Shown in pieces: positions 24,653 to 33,356 of a DNA stretch of 50,529 bases. The position numbers and the translations under genes are program-made. Numbering within the stretch: the stretch's first letter is position 1; the number at the start of each line of letters is the position of its first letter. The stretch lies in contig NZ_LBMN02000019.1 of the NCBI RefSeq assembly GCF_001042485.2, forward strand, positions 1-50,529. The letters are read 5' to 3'. A model generated the notes under the pieces. The model was not told the DNA's origin. It worked only from the letters and a program-made list of their open reading frames with translations, and did not search any database. This stretch comes from Bacillus paralicheniformis. Lineage in GTDB: Bacteria; Bacillota; Bacilli; Bacillales; Bacillaceae.

Positions 24653-25285
24653 CTACCAGGTGGCATTCTTTGCTTCTACTCTATGTTTTCCGTCTCCTTC
24701 TCTTTCGATTGTGACCCTTCCATCATCAGAAACTGCTACAACTGCAAGAGCTGTGTCATGAACATAGCTGGAGTTCCATAGTTCACTGACCGGCCTCTTT
24801 TTTAACAGATTCAAAAGCATCAAAATAAACACGGAATGGCTGACAATGAGGACATTGCCTTCCCGATGGCGGCGGAGAATGAATTCATACACCCGGCTGA
24901 CCCGTCTTTCAAAATCGTAAAAGCTCTCCCCTTCATCAGGCATGTATGTTTCAGGCGCATTAAAATACGCTTCCAGCAAGTCAGGATCGCTTTGTTTGAT
25001 CTCATCATACGTTTTTCCTTCCCAGCGGCCGATCGAGATTTCTTTTAATCTGTCGTCTGTTATAAAGGGAACACTGCGGTTCTGCAGCATAGCCCGCGCA
25101 GAATCAACAGCCCGGCCGCTTGGACTGGAATATGCGGCTTGGAATTGAACATCTTTCAGCCGTTCGCCGAGGGCGTTTGCATTTGCCAGCCCCAAAGCCG
25201 TTAAATTGGAGTCTTCCCAGCCTTGCATTCTTTTTTCAATATTCCATTCCGTCTGACCGTGTCTTGCAATATACAATGTAAGCAA
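24653..25285 (-). CDS. Histidine phosphatase / phosphoglycerate mutase family protein
   Basis: This 210-residue cytoplasmic enzyme of the branch 2-His phosphatase fold begins MLTLYIARHGQTEWN. The phosphorylated histidine is His9 of RHG. The second His lies in IVSHSVFI, and the acid region is near WEGKTYDEI. Members include phosphoglycerate mutases, broad phosphatases such as PhoE and cobalamin or sugar phosphatases, so the substrate is open. It resembles B. subtilis YhfR/PhoE in length. It is transcribed alone and divergently from guaD. Confidence 0.85.
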   Translation of the reverse strand: MLTLYIARHGQTEWNIEKRMQGWEDSNLTALGLANANALGERLKDVQFQAAYSSPSGRAVDSARAMLQNRSVPFITDDRLKEISIGRWEGKTYDEIKQSDPDLLEAYFNAPETYMPDEGESFYDFERRVSRVYEFILRRHREGNVLIVSHSVFILMLLNLLKKRPVSELWNSSYVHDTALAVVAVSDDGRVTIEREGDGKHRVEAKNATW

Positions 25286-25431
25286 AACATCATCCCCCGT
25301 TCATCATTCTAGCATTCATTGTATGCGATGGTCCGTTCGAAATCAAACATACTGAATATTCTGATGCGCGTTTATTTTACAAGATTCATCAGCTATAATA
25401 AGAAGGCAGGACAACCAAGGAGGATACAGAA

Positions 25432-25902
25432 ATGAATCATGAAACATTTTTGCAGCGCGCAATCGACCTTGCGGTGGAGAGCGTGAAAAGCGGCACGGGC
25501 GGACCTTTTGGCGCTGTGATTGTCAAAGACGGCCAAATTATTGCCGAGGGAAAAAACAATGTCACAACAAGCAATGATCCGACCGCGCATGCTGAGGTAA
25601 CGGCTATTCGGCTCGCCTGTGAAGCACTTGGCGATTATCAGCTGAACGACTGCATTCTTTATACAAGCTGCGAACCGTGCCCAATGTGCCTGGGAGCCAT
25701 CTACTGGGCGAGACCGAAGGAAGTTTACTTCGCCGCTCAGCATTCAGATGCCGCATCGGCCGGTTTTGACGATTCTTTTATTTATGAAGAAATCACAAAA
25801 ACGCAAAGCGAACGGACAATTCCTTTTTATAAAATGGACCTTCAAGCAAAGCTTGAACCCTTTCTCACGTGGGAAACGACCGATCAAAAAGTGGAATATT
25901 AA
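25432..25902 (+). CDS. guaD: Guanine deaminase
   Basis: This 156-residue cytidine-deaminase-fold enzyme converts guanine to xanthine and ammonia, letting purines serve as a nitrogen source. Zinc ligands are His53 in HAE (proton shuttle Glu55), Cys83 and Cys86 in EPCPMC. The C-terminal part is typical of the domain-swapped Bacillus dimer. AAGGAGG precedes the ATG. Length equals B. subtilis GuaD. A terminator follows directly. Confidence 0.95.
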   Translation: MNHETFLQRAIDLAVESVKSGTGGPFGAVIVKDGQIIAEGKNNVTTSNDPTAHAEVTAIRLACEALGDYQLNDCILYTSCEPCPMCLGAIYWARPKEVYFAAQHSDAASAGFDDSFIYEEITKTQSERTIPFYKMDLQAKLEPFLTWETTDQKVEY

Positions 25903-25910
25903 AATAAAGA

Positions 25911-25933
25911 AAGCTTCCTGATGAAGGAAGCTT
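25911..25933. terminator. Terminator of guaD, possibly bidirectional
   Basis: 9-bp arms (25911-25919 and 25925-25933) followed by five T residues. The other side is A-rich, so it may also end the convergent lipoprotein gene. Confidence 0.85.
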
Positions 25934-25935
25934 TT

Positions 25936-26598
25936 TCATTTTGAAGCTGACGGCTCATACCATTCAAGCTTTTGATCTTCAGATTCCAAATCAAGGCTTT
26001 CCGCCTTTCCATCCTTTTCAATTTCAAGCCTGACGATTTTCCCTTTCAGTTTTTCAGGTGCTTCGGCGACATCCCTCTCAAAATCGGCTGTTTTCTGATA
26101 AGTTTTTTCCCCTGCTTTTGTTTTGATTGTAATGTTTTGTTCCGATTCGCTGACAAACGCGGCAATGATTTTTCGGCTGCCGTCATTCTCCTGTTCATAT
26201 ACGCCGTTTTGGTCGGCTTTTGACTGCGGCATGAGCTCAGCTTCTTCGGCTTCTTGCGTTTTTCCGTCCACCTCTACCTTCACAAGCTTCCCGATTAAGT
26301 CATCATGGTCTTCTTCGCTGTGAAAACGGCTGCTTTTCGGGACAATCAGTTCCTTATCCTTTATTTCGAGCGTGATTTGGTCGTCTTCGGCATGAACATA
26401 CTTGCCTATCAAATCAAAATCTTCTTCAGACCGGATATTTTTGTCAAGAGAATATGTTTTCAAATCAGGCGCTTTCTGTTTGGCCGTATCAGCCGAGGGT
26501 TGATTTCCGTTGTTCTCCTTCGCTCCGGTTCCGCATCCTGCAAGGACGAAGGCGGCAGAGAGCACGGCGAATACAAGCGCTTTTTTAAGATATGCCAT
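25936..26598 (-). CDS. Putative lipoprotein, unknown function
   Basis: This 220-residue protein has a signal peptide with lipobox LAGC near residue 21, then an Asn/Gln/Lys linker. The mature domain shows two or three similar beta-rich stretches (DLIGKYVHAEDDQITLEI, DLIGKLVKVEVDGKTQE, LKGKIVRLEIEKDGKAESL). This suggests an internally repeated small beta domain on the outer membrane face. The start at 26598 follows AAAGGAG. It is convergent with guaD. No specific function can be assigned. Confidence 0.75.
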   Translation of the reverse strand: MAYLKKALVFAVLSAAFVLAGCGTGAKENNGNQPSADTAKQKAPDLKTYSLDKNIRSEEDFDLIGKYVHAEDDQITLEIKDKELIVPKSSRFHSEEDHDDLIGKLVKVEVDGKTQEAEEAELMPQSKADQNGVYEQENDGSRKIIAAFVSESEQNITIKTKAGEKTYQKTADFERDVAEAPEKLKGKIVRLEIEKDGKAESLDLESEDQKLEWYEPSASK

Positions 26599-26618
26599 TT
26601 GCTGCTCCTTTCTAAAAA

Positions 26619-26647
26619 AGAAAGCAAACAAGCTTTGTTTGCTTTCT
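26619..26647 (-). terminator. Terminator of ohrB
   Basis: 12-bp perfect arms (26619-26630 and 26636-26647) with a T-run on the minus strand. Confidence 0.88.
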
Positions 26648-26669
26648 CGTTTTCATCTTTCCCGTTTGT

Positions 26670-27083
26670 TTATTTTACTTCAAGGCTGACGTCGATATTT
26701 CCTCTCGTCGCTTTTGAATAAGGGCAAAAGTCATGAGCGGCTTCGACCAGCTCTTTCGCTTTTTCTTTGTCTACCCCGCCTGAGGTGACGATCAGCTTGA
26801 CGCCGATTTTAAAACCGCCGTCACTCTCATCCTTCAGCAAGCTCACATGGCCCTCAACCTCAGAATCGATGTTAATGCCTTTTTGTTTTGCGACATGCTC
26901 CAATGCGCCGCCGAAGCATGCCGCGTATCCCGCCGCAAAGAGCTGTTCAGGATTTGTCCCTGATTCGCCTTCTTTTTTTTCATTTGGCATGACAATGTTG
27001 TGATCCAAAACCCCGTCATCTGATGTGACATGTCCTGATCTTCCGCCTTTTGCCGTGACTTTTGCTGTAAATAATGCAGTCAT
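26670..27083 (-). CDS. ohrB: Organic hydroperoxide reductase OhrB
   Basis: This 137-residue OsmC/Ohr-family dimer reduces organic hydroperoxides using two reactive cysteines, Cys56 (AACFGG) and Cys120 (DFCPYSKA). The sequence (GTNPEQLFAAGYAACFGGAL) is closer to the sigma-B-controlled B. subtilis OhrB than to OhrA. AGGAGG precedes the ATG. A candidate sigma-B promoter lies about 40 bases upstream. It is divergent from ohrR. Confidence 0.94.
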   Translation of the reverse strand: MTALFTAKVTAKGGRSGHVTSDDGVLDHNIVMPNEKKEGESGTNPEQLFAAGYAACFGGALEHVAKQKGINIDSEVEGHVSLLKDESDGGFKIGVKLIVTSGGVDKEKAKELVEAAHDFCPYSKATRGNIDVSLEVK

Positions 27084-27120
27084 CCTGATTCCTCCTTACG
27101 TTTTTTTCCTCTACTCTTTA

Positions 27121-27146
27121 TATTTCACAAAATGAGTTTTTTAAAC
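27121..27146 (-). promoter_or_regulatory. Candidate sigma-B promoter of ohrB
   Basis: GTTTAA (27146-27141) and GAAATA (27126-27121) are 14 bases apart. The -35 is perfect and the -10 (GGGTAT or similar expected) is weak. The B. subtilis gene is sigma-B dependent. Confidence 0.4.
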
Positions 27147-27243
27147 ATCCGTTTTTGTTTTTTCGGGTTTTCTGCAGAACAATGGGAAAAAAACGAAAAA
27201 TCTTATACAATAAAAAGGAACATAAAAAAGAGTTGGTGAAACG

Positions 27244-27696
27244 ATGACAAACGAATTTGAACATATGAGGCTTGACAGACAGCTTTGTTTTCTCCTTTAT
27301 GCCAGTTCGCGTGAAATGACGAAGCTTTACAAGCCGCTGCTTGATAAACTCAATATTACGTATCCGCAGTACCTCGCACTCCTTTTATTATGGGAGCACG
27401 GGGAATTAAACGTCAAAACAATGGGCAAGCTCCTTTATCTCGATTCCGGCACACTGACGCCGATGCTGAAGAGGATGGAGCAGCACGGGCTTTTAACAAG
27501 GGAGCGGTCACCTGAAGATGAACGGTCTGTGGTCGTCAGACTGACAGCAGGCGGCCAGGCACTTCAGGAAAAAGCGAGCAGCATTCCGCAACACATGATC
27601 GCCCAGACCGATCTGTCGGCTGGCGAACTGAAGAACTTGAAACAAACGCTTGAATCCCTTCTGGCTTCATTGACGAAAAAAACAGATGCGCTGTAA
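27244..27696 (+). CDS. ohrR: Organic peroxide-sensing repressor OhrR
   Basis: This 150-residue MarR-family dimer represses ohrA until organic peroxide oxidises its single cysteine, Cys15 (RQLCFLLYASS), the only Cys in the protein. The winged helix includes LYLDSGTLTPMLKRMEQ and the wing RERSPEDERSVVVRLT. The single cysteine places it in the one-Cys class, as in B. subtilis. It sits between ohrB and ohrA, divergent from the first and convergent with the second, in the same order as the B. subtilis cluster. Confidence 0.95.
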   Translation: MTNEFEHMRLDRQLCFLLYASSREMTKLYKPLLDKLNITYPQYLALLLLWEHGELNVKTMGKLLYLDSGTLTPMLKRMEQHGLLTRERSPEDERSVVVRLTAGGQALQEKASSIPQHMIAQTDLSAGELKNLKQTLESLLASLTKKTDAL

Positions 27697-27703
27697 AGAC
27701 AGC

Positions 27704-27736
27704 AAAAAGGCGCCTTCGATATGAAGGCGCCTTTTT
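27704..27736. terminator. Bidirectional terminator between ohrR and ohrA
   Basis: 14-bp perfect arms (27704-27717 and 27723-27736) with an A-run on one side and a T-run on the other. Confidence 0.9.
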
Positions 27737-28159
27737 TTAAGAAATGACTTCAAGGCTGACATCAACATTTCCGGAAATCGCTTTTGAATACGGACAAACG
27801 GTATGAGCTTGATGAACGAGTTTTTCGAGCTCCGACTGTTCAACGCCGGTTCCTTTTACTTGCAGCGTGACACTGAGCTTATAGCCTCCATCTGCTTCAT
27901 CTTTCAGAAGGCTGACGTTTGCCGTCACCTCTGTCTCCATTCGAAGACGCGCTTTTTGGGCGGTCAATTGCAATGCACTGTCAAAGCATGCCGCATATCC
28001 GGCAGCAAACAGCTGCTCCGGATTGGTGGCATTTTCGTTCTTCTTGGCTTTTGGCGTTCCCGGCATGGCCAGCTCCAGTTCAAGGACGCGGTCAGATGAG
28101 GTGACTTGTCCGTCTCTGCCGCCTTTGGCAGTAGCTTGCGAGGTAAATATAGGTTTCAT
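27737..28159 (-). CDS. ohrA: Organic hydroperoxide reductase OhrA (peroxide-induced)
   Basis: This 140-residue OsmC/Ohr-family dimer has reactive cysteines Cys58 (AACFDS) and Cys122 (VCPYSKA). The sequence PGTPKAKK and SALQL matches the OhrR-controlled paralogue of B. subtilis, distinguishing it from OhrB. AAAGGAG lies upstream of the ATG. A palindrome at 28184-28195 in the promoter is a candidate OhrR site. Confidence 0.94.
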   Translation of the reverse strand: MKPIFTSQATAKGGRDGQVTSSDRVLELELAMPGTPKAKKNENATNPEQLFAAGYAACFDSALQLTAQKARLRMETEVTANVSLLKDEADGGYKLSVTLQVKGTGVEQSELEKLVHQAHTVCPYSKAISGNVDVSLEVIS

Positions 28160-28183
28160 GATTTATCGTCTCCTTTAATTTAT

Positions 28184-28195
28184 ATTGTGCACAAT
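28184..28195. promoter_or_regulatory. Candidate OhrR operator of ohrA
   Basis: ATTGTGCACAAT is a perfect 12-bp palindrome 25 bases before ohrA, within A/T-rich sequence. It resembles the AATTGTA half-site known for OhrR, but not exactly. Confidence 0.5.
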
Positions 28196-28233
28196 TAAAT
28201 TTTATAAAATTAAATACGAAAACGCAACAAAAA

Positions 28234-28265
28234 AACATCCTGTCTGCATGTCAAGACAGGATGTT
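28234..28265 (-). terminator. Terminator of proBA
   Basis: 12-bp perfect arms (28234-28245 and 28254-28265) with a T-run on the minus strand. Confidence 0.88.
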
Positions 28266-28271
28266 TCACTT

Positions 28272-29519
28272 TCATATCCGGATTTGCCCGTTTCCTTTAA
28301 TGATATATTTAGAAGAAGTCAGCGCTTTAAGGCCCATCGGCCCCCTTGCATGAAGCTTTTGCGTGCTGATGCCGATTTCGGCGCCATAGCCGAATTCAAA
28401 GCCGTCCGTAAAACGCGTGGAAGCATTGTGGTAAACCGCTGCAGCGTCAACAGACGTTAAGAAAAACCGGGCGTTTTCCTGATTTTCAGTCAGAATCGCT
28501 TCCGAATGACGCGTGCCGTACTGCCTGATGTGCCGGATGGCTTCATCGATTCCGGCGACAATTTTGATGCTGACAACCGGCGCAAGAAACTCGGTTTCCC
28601 AGTCGGTCTCGCGAGCAGGAACCGCAGATGGCAGCAGCGCACATACAGCTTCGTCTCCCCTGATTTCAACGCCTGCTTCTTCAAGCTTTTGAAGCAGCGC
28701 TGTCGTATGCTTCTTCGCCCAGTCTTTATGGATAAGCACCGTTTCAATCGCATTGCAGACAGAAGGACGCTGCGTTTTGGCATTGATTACAACCTGCTCG
28801 GCCATGTCGGACCGAGCCGATTCATCAATGAATATGTGACAGTTTCCCGCGCCTGTTTCAAGGACAGGCACTGTGGATTCCCGCACCACCATATCAATGA
28901 GGTCTTTCCCTCCTCGCGGAATCAGGACATCCAAGCCGTCGTTTAAAGTGAACAGCTGTTTTGCCGCTTCCCTGCTTGTATCTTCAATGAGCTGAACGGC
29001 ATCCTGCGGAAGCGCAGATTGTTCGAGCGCTTCTCTGATTACGCGGACGAGCGCTTGATTGCTGTTGATGGCTGATGAACTGCCCCGCAGGATGACGGCA
29101 TTTCCCGTTTTCAAACAGAGGGTCGCGGCGTCGACCGTTACATTCGGCCGGGCCTCGTAGATCATGCCGACGACTCCGAGCGGAACCCTGACATTTTCAA
29201 TGAAAAGCCCGTTGTCTTTGCGGATCGTTTCAAGCGTTTCCCCCACAGGATCTTCAAGCTTGATGAGCAGCATGACGGCGTCTGCCATATCATTCAGTCT
29301 CTCCGGCGTTAAGGCAAGTCGGTCAAGCAGCGCAGGTGAAAAGCCTTTTTCTTTGCCGCGAACGATATCTTTCTCGTTTTCTGCCAATATCTCATCTTGC
29401 TTAAAGCGGAGCGCCTCGGCGATGAAGGAAAGCGCCTCATTTTTCTTTGCAGTCGGCTGATGAACCAGTTCTTCTTTTGCGACTTTAGCCTTTTTTGCTT
29501 TTTCAATCACTTCGCTCAT
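28272..29519 (-). CDS. proA: Gamma-glutamyl phosphate reductase
   Basis: This 415-residue enzyme reduces gamma-glutamyl phosphate to glutamate semialdehyde, step two of proline synthesis. It has an aldehyde dehydrogenase fold with catalytic cysteine in [14 protein letters not shown] (about residue 257). NAVILRGSS, near residue 140, belongs to the nucleotide-binding part. AAGGGGATG precedes the ATG. It lies 12 bases after proB in one operon under a proline T-box, so it serves anabolic rather than osmotic proline supply in B. subtilis terms. Confidence 0.96.
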   Translation of the reverse strand: MSEVIEKAKKAKVAKEELVHQPTAKKNEALSFIAEALRFKQDEILAENEKDIVRGKEKGFSPALLDRLALTPERLNDMADAVMLLIKLEDPVGETLETIRKDNGLFIENVRVPLGVVGMIYEARPNVTVDAATLCLKTGNAVILRGSSSAINSNQALVRVIREALEQSALPQDAVQLIEDTSREAAKQLFTLNDGLDVLIPRGGKDLIDMVVRESTVPVLETGAGNCHIFIDESARSDMAEQVVINAKTQRPSVCNAIETVLIHKDWAKKHTTALLQKLEEAGVEIRGDEAVCALLPSAVPARETDWETEFLAPVVSIKIVAGIDEAIRHIRQYGTRHSEAILTENQENARFFLTSVDAAAVYHNASTRFTDGFEFGYGAEIGISTQKLHARGPMGLKALTSSKYIIKGNGQIRI

Positions 29520-29531
29520 TCTTTCATCCCC

Positions 29532-30629
29532 TTATTCTTTAATACTTACCCAATCATTTCGATGGATGACTTCTATCCCTTCTTCATGATGGAACTCATC
29601 GCTTCGTTTCCCTTTCACCTCTTCAAGTTCTGCTGCGGAGTACAGCGTTTGGCCTTTTCCGGCCAAGCCGTTCGGTCCGTAAACTTCGACAACCGCCCCT
29701 TTCGGAAAATCCCCGGATATTGCTGTTACGCCGGCCGGCAGCAAGCTGCCGCCATTTTCGATAATCGCCAGCTCAGCCCCCTCATCAACGGTAATCTTCC
29801 CTGAGACAGGAGAGTGAAAAGCGATCCACTGTCTATGATTGTTGACGGAAGACAGGTCGGATTGGCCGATATAGGTGCCGTCCCCGTTTCCTTTTAAAAT
29901 CTGAATCAGCTTATCATCTCCCTCTCCGGCGCCTATGAAAACATTGACGCCGAGTGAAAGAGCGGTTTTTGCCGCCAAAAGCTTCGACTTCATTCCGCCC
30001 GTCCCGACTTTTGAACCGGCGGATGCGGCGCAGCCCAAAAGTTCGTCCGTAATTTCGGGAATGTAATCAAAACGGCGGGCATCAGGATGTTCATTCGGAT
30101 TCGAATCATAGAGGCCGTTAATATCCGTTAAAATGATGAGTTTGTCGGCATGAATCAGTCCGCTCACCAGGGCGGATAGCATGTCATTGTCCCCAAACGT
30201 CAATTCTTCAACAGATACCGAATCATTTTCATTAATAATCGGGACAAGCCCCCGTTCAATCAGTTCCATAATGGTCGCATATGCATTTCGATACCGTTCC
30301 CGTTTGGCAAAATCGTTTCTTGTCAATAAAATTTGCGCAGGCTTGATATCGCGGTCTGCAAAATGCTTGATGTATGTCTGCATTAACAAGCTCTGGCCGA
30401 CGGCCGCTGCAGCCTGTTTCCCCTTTAGCGTGACAGGCCTCGCGGGATAGCCGAGCTGTAAAAATCCCGCAGCGACAGCGCCGGACGAAATAAAGATGAC
30501 GTCGTGGCCTTCTTTTTTCAGAGCAGCTATCGCCCGAACATGGTCATTGATCTTCGCCTCATCGATGCTGCCTTTCGAATTGGTTAATGAACTGCTTCCG
30601 ATTTTAATGACAATCCGTTGTTTTTTCAC
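29532..30629 (-). CDS. proB: Glutamate 5-kinase (anabolic)
   Basis: This 365-residue enzyme phosphorylates glutamate, the first and feedback-controlled step of proline synthesis. An amino-acid kinase domain (about 1-255) has [10 protein letters not shown] and [13 protein letters not shown]-terminal PUA domain (about 275-355) follows. The start is GTG at 30629, 7 bases after GGAGGG. It is the first gene after the T-box leader. Confidence 0.96.
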   Translation of the reverse strand: MKKQRIVIKIGSSSLTNSKGSIDEAKINDHVRAIAALKKEGHDVIFISSGAVAAGFLQLGYPARPVTLKGKQAAAAVGQSLLMQTYIKHFADRDIKPAQILLTRNDFAKRERYRNAYATIMELIERGLVPIINENDSVSVEELTFGDNDMLSALVSGLIHADKLIILTDINGLYDSNPNEHPDARRFDYIPEITDELLGCAASAGSKVGTGGMKSKLLAAKTALSLGVNVFIGAGEGDDKLIQILKGNGDGTYIGQSDLSSVNNHRQWIAFHSPVSGKITVDEGAELAIIENGGSLLPAGVTAISGDFPKGAVVEVYGPNGLAGKGQTLYSAAELEEVKGKRSDEFHHEEGIEVIHRNDWVSIKE

Positions 30630-30670
30630 GTTTTTTCCCTCCGAGATGATCTGGCAGAAGCCAACAAAAA

Positions 30671-30708
30671 AAGCCCTTTTCGTCCAAATAAAAGGACGAA
30701 AAGAGCTT
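30671..30708 (-). terminator. T-box-controlled terminator before proB
   Basis: 15-bp near-perfect arms (30671-30685 and 30694-30708), followed by a T-run on the minus strand. The 5' arm follows directly on the T-box sequence, as expected for an antiterminator switch. Confidence 0.9.
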
Positions 30709-30911
30709 TCCGCGGTACCACCTTCATTGAATGCGCGAGAAAAAAGCGCACTCCTCTTTCCCCTTTAACGCCAGGGTATGCGCCCAGGTTTTCCCCCTGA
30801 GACTCCGAGGCAGGTTCAGCAGGTTTCATGTGGTGAAATGTTTCAGCATGCCATTTCACTCTCTTTCACAGAAAGAACTGCTTACTGGCCCTCTTCAACG
30901 CTCGTGATTTT
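30709..30911 (-). promoter_or_regulatory. T-box riboswitch (proline) of proBA
   Basis: The conserved T-box AAGGTGGTACCGCGG is read at about 30724-30710. In Stem I, AGCAG pairs with CTGCT and leaves an internal loop with GAACCT. The triplet CCT (30814-30812) is a proline codon in the specifier position. Uncharged tRNA-Pro should pair there and prevent termination. Confidence 0.93.
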
Positions 30912-30916
30912 TTATT

Positions 30917-30945
30917 ATTATGCCTAGGAAAAACGCCTCTGTCAA
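30917..30945 (-). promoter_or_regulatory. Promoter of proBA
   Basis: TTGACA (30945-30940) and CATAAT (30922-30917) are 17 bases apart, just before the T-box leader. Confidence 0.82.
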
Positions 30946-30962
30946 GAGGGAGATCAAACAAT

Positions 30963-31865
30963 TTAATTAAAGACGATCGTCTTGTTTCCATGCACGATAA
31001 TCCGGTCTTCCAAGTGCCATTTGACCGCTCTTGCCAAAACGCTTCTCTCAATCGTGCGGCCGATGTTTTTCAATGCTTCCACATTGTCTCTGTGGTCGAC
31101 CCGTTCGATATCCTGTTCGATGATCGGTCCTTCATCCAATTCGTTTGTCACATAATGCGATGTTGCTCCGATCAGTTTAACGCCTCTTTCATATGCCCGT
31201 TTATACGGATTCGCTCCGATAAAAGCCGGCAGGAATGAGTGGTGAATATTAATGATTTTGTTCGGATGAGCCGAGACAAAATCAGGCGTTAAAATCTGCA
31301 TGTAGCGGGCGAGAACGATGACATCCGCACGATACTCTTCAAGCCATTTCAGCTGCTGTTTTTCCACTTCTTCACGGATGTCTTTGTTCGCTTTCATGTA
31401 AAGGAACGGAATATTCAGCGATTCAACGGTTTCTCTTGCATCTTCATGATTGCTGATAACCGCTGCAATTTCCGCCATCAAATTGCCGCTCTGCCACTCC
31501 CACAGCAGTTCATGCAGGCAGTGAAGCTCTTTTGAAACGAAGATAGCGACGCGTTTCAGCTCGCTCGCCAAATTCATGCTCCACGTCATTTGGAAGGACT
31601 CCGCCACAGTGGCGAATGTCGCTTTCATCTGTTCGATCTTTTTGCGGATGCCTTCGGCTTCAAACTCAATCCGCAGAAAGAACCGGCCTCCTTCAGGGTC
31701 TGTCGTATACTGGCTCGATTCAATAATATTCGCGCCATTTTCAAATAAAAAGGAAGAAACGGCGGCGACGATTCCAGGCTGATCCGGACAGCTGACCAGA
31801 AGGCGGGCCTTATCGTTATTGATTTCCTGATATTGCGATAACTGCTGTTTCATATATGCATTCAT
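30963..31865 (-). CDS. purU: Formyltetrahydrofolate deformylase
   Basis: This 300-residue enzyme hydrolyses 10-formyl-tetrahydrofolate to formate and THF, balancing one-carbon units. An N-terminal ACT-like domain (about 18-95; LLVSCPDQPGIVAAVSSFL) precedes a formyltransferase-fold catalytic domain with INIHHSFLPAFIGA and the later Asp region. GAGGG lies some 10 bases before the ATG. Length equals the B. subtilis enzyme. A near-consensus promoter lies just upstream. Confidence 0.94.
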   Translation of the reverse strand: MNAYMKQQLSQYQEINNDKARLLVSCPDQPGIVAAVSSFLFENGANIIESSQYTTDPEGGRFFLRIEFEAEGIRKKIEQMKATFATVAESFQMTWSMNLASELKRVAIFVSKELHCLHELLWEWQSGNLMAEIAAVISNHEDARETVESLNIPFLYMKANKDIREEVEKQQLKWLEEYRADVIVLARYMQILTPDFVSAHPNKIINIHHSFLPAFIGANPYKRAYERGVKLIGATSHYVTNELDEGPIIEQDIERVDHRDNVEALKNIGRTIERSVLARAVKWHLEDRIIVHGNKTIVFN

Positions 31866-31909
31866 TTTCGTAAAACCCTCTTTGCTTGTAATTCGTAAAC
31901 TATCTTTTC

Positions 31910-31937
31910 ATTATACTGGAGTTTATTGAAAAATCAA
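31910..31937 (-). promoter_or_regulatory. Promoter of purU
   Basis: TTGATT (31937-31932) and TATAAT (31915-31910), 16 bases apart. Confidence 0.65.
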
Positions 31938-31978
31938 TTTACGGACGCCCATTTGCCATGAAGTGCACGGGCCGGACT

Positions 31979-32293
31979 CTAGCTTATCAGTTTCAGTCCG
32001 ACGGCTGATCCCAAAATGAGCGCGATGAAAAAGATGCGTTTTCCGTCTTTCGGCTCTCCGTAAAACAGGATGCCGACAAGCGCACCTCCAACCGTGCCGA
32101 TCCCTGTCCAAACTGCATACGCCGTTCCCATCGGCAGCGTCTCCATCGCAAGGGATAGCAAGAAAAACGAAGCGGCAAAACCGATGATCAACAATAAGAT
32201 CCATCTCAGCCGCTTGTCTTTATGAAACTGGTTCATCATCGTCACGCCGAGCATTTCCAGTATACCGGCGGCGATGAGGCAGATCCATTCCAT
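31979..32293 (-). CDS. ykkD: Small multidrug-resistance family subunit YkkD (guanidine exporter)
   Basis: This 104-residue membrane protein has four helices and the essential Glu13 in helix 1 (AAGILEMLG). It works as a heterodimer with YkkC in B. subtilis. The family-typical GTAYAVWTGIGTVGG is in helix 3. Its ATG overlaps the ykkC stop. Control by a guanidine-I riboswitch points to guanidinium as natural substrate. No clear terminator follows. Confidence 0.93.
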   Translation of the reverse strand: MEWICLIAAGILEMLGVTMMNQFHKDKRLRWILLLIIGFAASFFLLSLAMETLPMGTAYAVWTGIGTVGGALVGILFYGEPKDGKRIFFIALILGSAVGLKLIS

Positions 32294-32625
32294 TATGACG
32301 CCTCCCCTTTCTCTTCATTTGTTACAAGCTTCAAGCCGATCACGCCGCATAGCAAAACACCGATCAGAGCAAGCTTGGCGATATTTGCCGGCTCATGAAA
32401 CAAGACGATTTCGCAGACGACCGTTCCCGCTGTGCCGAGACCGGTAAATACGGCATACACGGTTCCGACCGGCAGCTTCTCTCCCGCCTTCACCAGTATA
32501 TAAAAGCTCATCGCGACGGCCGCCGCCGTGCCGATCCATTCAAGAGCCGAATCAGCGTGTTTCAGCCCCATGACCCAGCCAATTTCAAACAAGGCTGCAA
32601 GTATGACACTGCCCCATCTCATCAA
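32293..32625 (-). CDS. ykkC: Small multidrug-resistance family subunit YkkC (guanidine exporter)
   Basis: This 110-residue four-helix membrane protein has Glu14 in helix 1 (ALFEIGWV) and [14 protein letters not shown] in helix 3. It pairs with YkkD, encoded immediately downstream with a one-base overlap. GGAGGG precedes the ATG. The guanidine-I aptamer lies directly upstream, so the pair is made when guanidinium accumulates. Confidence 0.94.
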   Translation of the reverse strand: MMRWGSVILAALFEIGWVMGLKHADSALEWIGTAAAVAMSFYILVKAGEKLPVGTVYAVFTGLGTAGTVVCEIVLFHEPANIAKLALIGVLLCGVIGLKLVTNEEKGEAS

Positions 32626-32653
32626 AATCCCTCCAATTCATTTTCAGCAAAAG

Positions 32654-32693
32654 AAAAAACCCGGGTTATCGATGAAAACGATACTCCCGGGCT
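32654..32693 (-). terminator. Guanidine-I-controlled terminator before ykkC
   Basis: CCCGGG (32686-32691) pairs with CCCGGG (32660-32665), extended by TATCG/CGATA within. A T-run follows on the minus strand. Confidence 0.85.
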
Positions 32694-32778
32694 TTTATCC
32701 CTCCGTGTGCATATGAACAAATCATATGTGTTTTCTCTCGGACCAGACCACATCCGAATGTGCGGAACCCTAGAAAAC
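32685..32778 (-). promoter_or_regulatory. Guanidine-I (ykkC) riboswitch
   Basis: The minus strand carries the class signatures CTAGGGTTCCGC, GGTCTGGTCCGAGAG, ACACGGAGGGATAAAAGCCC and GGGAG. The 3' part overlaps the terminator, giving mutually exclusive folds. Guanidinium turns expression on. Confidence 0.95.
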
Positions 32779-32806
32779 TTTAACGCTATGAAGTTTGCTA
32801 ATTAGC

Positions 32807-32834
32807 ATCATACCAAATCATTCGAAAAAATCAA
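32807..32834 (-). promoter_or_regulatory. Promoter of ykkCD
   Basis: TTGATT (32834-32829) and TATGAT (32812-32807), 16 bases apart. The -35 overlaps the ykkA stop. Confidence 0.6.
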
Positions 32835-33352
32835 CTGTTTTGCTTGCGGTACTCCCCTAAGCAGGCCTGGATATGCGCTTGGTGATAGCGGTTATGATCA
32901 GACATATGCCAGATTCCCCAGCGGATGGTCGAAAACCCTCCCTCATACGGAACCTTCTTCAACAAGTCTGTTTCCGAGAAGCCTTTAACGGTGCGTTTCA
33001 ACATCTCCAGCACCTCGTCATACCACTCGATTAACACGGATAAGGGTAAGCCTTTTACCTCAGGCAAACGTCCGTTTTCATCTGTCATCGGCCCGTATTT
33101 CTCTTCCAGCTCTCTGGGAAATTCGCTTCCCTTCAGCCTGTATACCCAGCGAATATCGACATTGATTAAATGATAGATCAGCTGGGCGATGCTGTTTTTG
33201 TCGCCATGCTCCCCTTTATATTCCAGCTCCTCCCGGCTGATGCCGGAGACGATTGATTTCAGCCGTTCGATGTTTTCATTGACCGCCGAAAAAAGCACCC
33301 CGACTGTCGGCGCCATCTCTTCAACTGGAGATAAATCCTTTAAAAACGGCAT
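32831..33352 (-). CDS. ykkA: DinB-family protein YkkA
   Basis: This 173-residue four-helix-bundle protein of the DinB/YfiT metal-binding superfamily carries a His triad in YHLINVD and HMSDHNRYHQAHI. Members are metal-dependent thiol transferases or uncharacterised. The reaction of YkkA is unknown. GGAG-like sequence and collinearity with B. subtilis ykkA support the gene. It follows a membrane protein gene by 4 bases, so the two are probably one operon. Confidence 0.88.
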   Translation of the reverse strand: MPFLKDLSPVEEMAPTVGVLFSAVNENIERLKSIVSGISREELEYKGEHGDKNSIAQLIYHLINVDIRWVYRLKGSEFPRELEEKYGPMTDENGRLPEVKGLPLSVLIEWYDEVLEMLKRTVKGFSETDLLKKVPYEGGFSTIRWGIWHMSDHNRYHQAHIQACLGEYRKQNS

Positions 33353-33356
33353 AACT

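Noticed and set aside
24520..24714. Plus-strand 64-codon frame across the terminator at 24615-24645
   Set aside because: It reads through a strong bidirectional terminator and the end of the phosphatase gene, and has a Cys/Arg-rich composition typical of non-coding frames.
31880..31905. PurR-box-like sequence upstream of purU
   Set aside because: Only about 9 of 13 positions fit the PurBox, and the second box expected for PurR is not seen.
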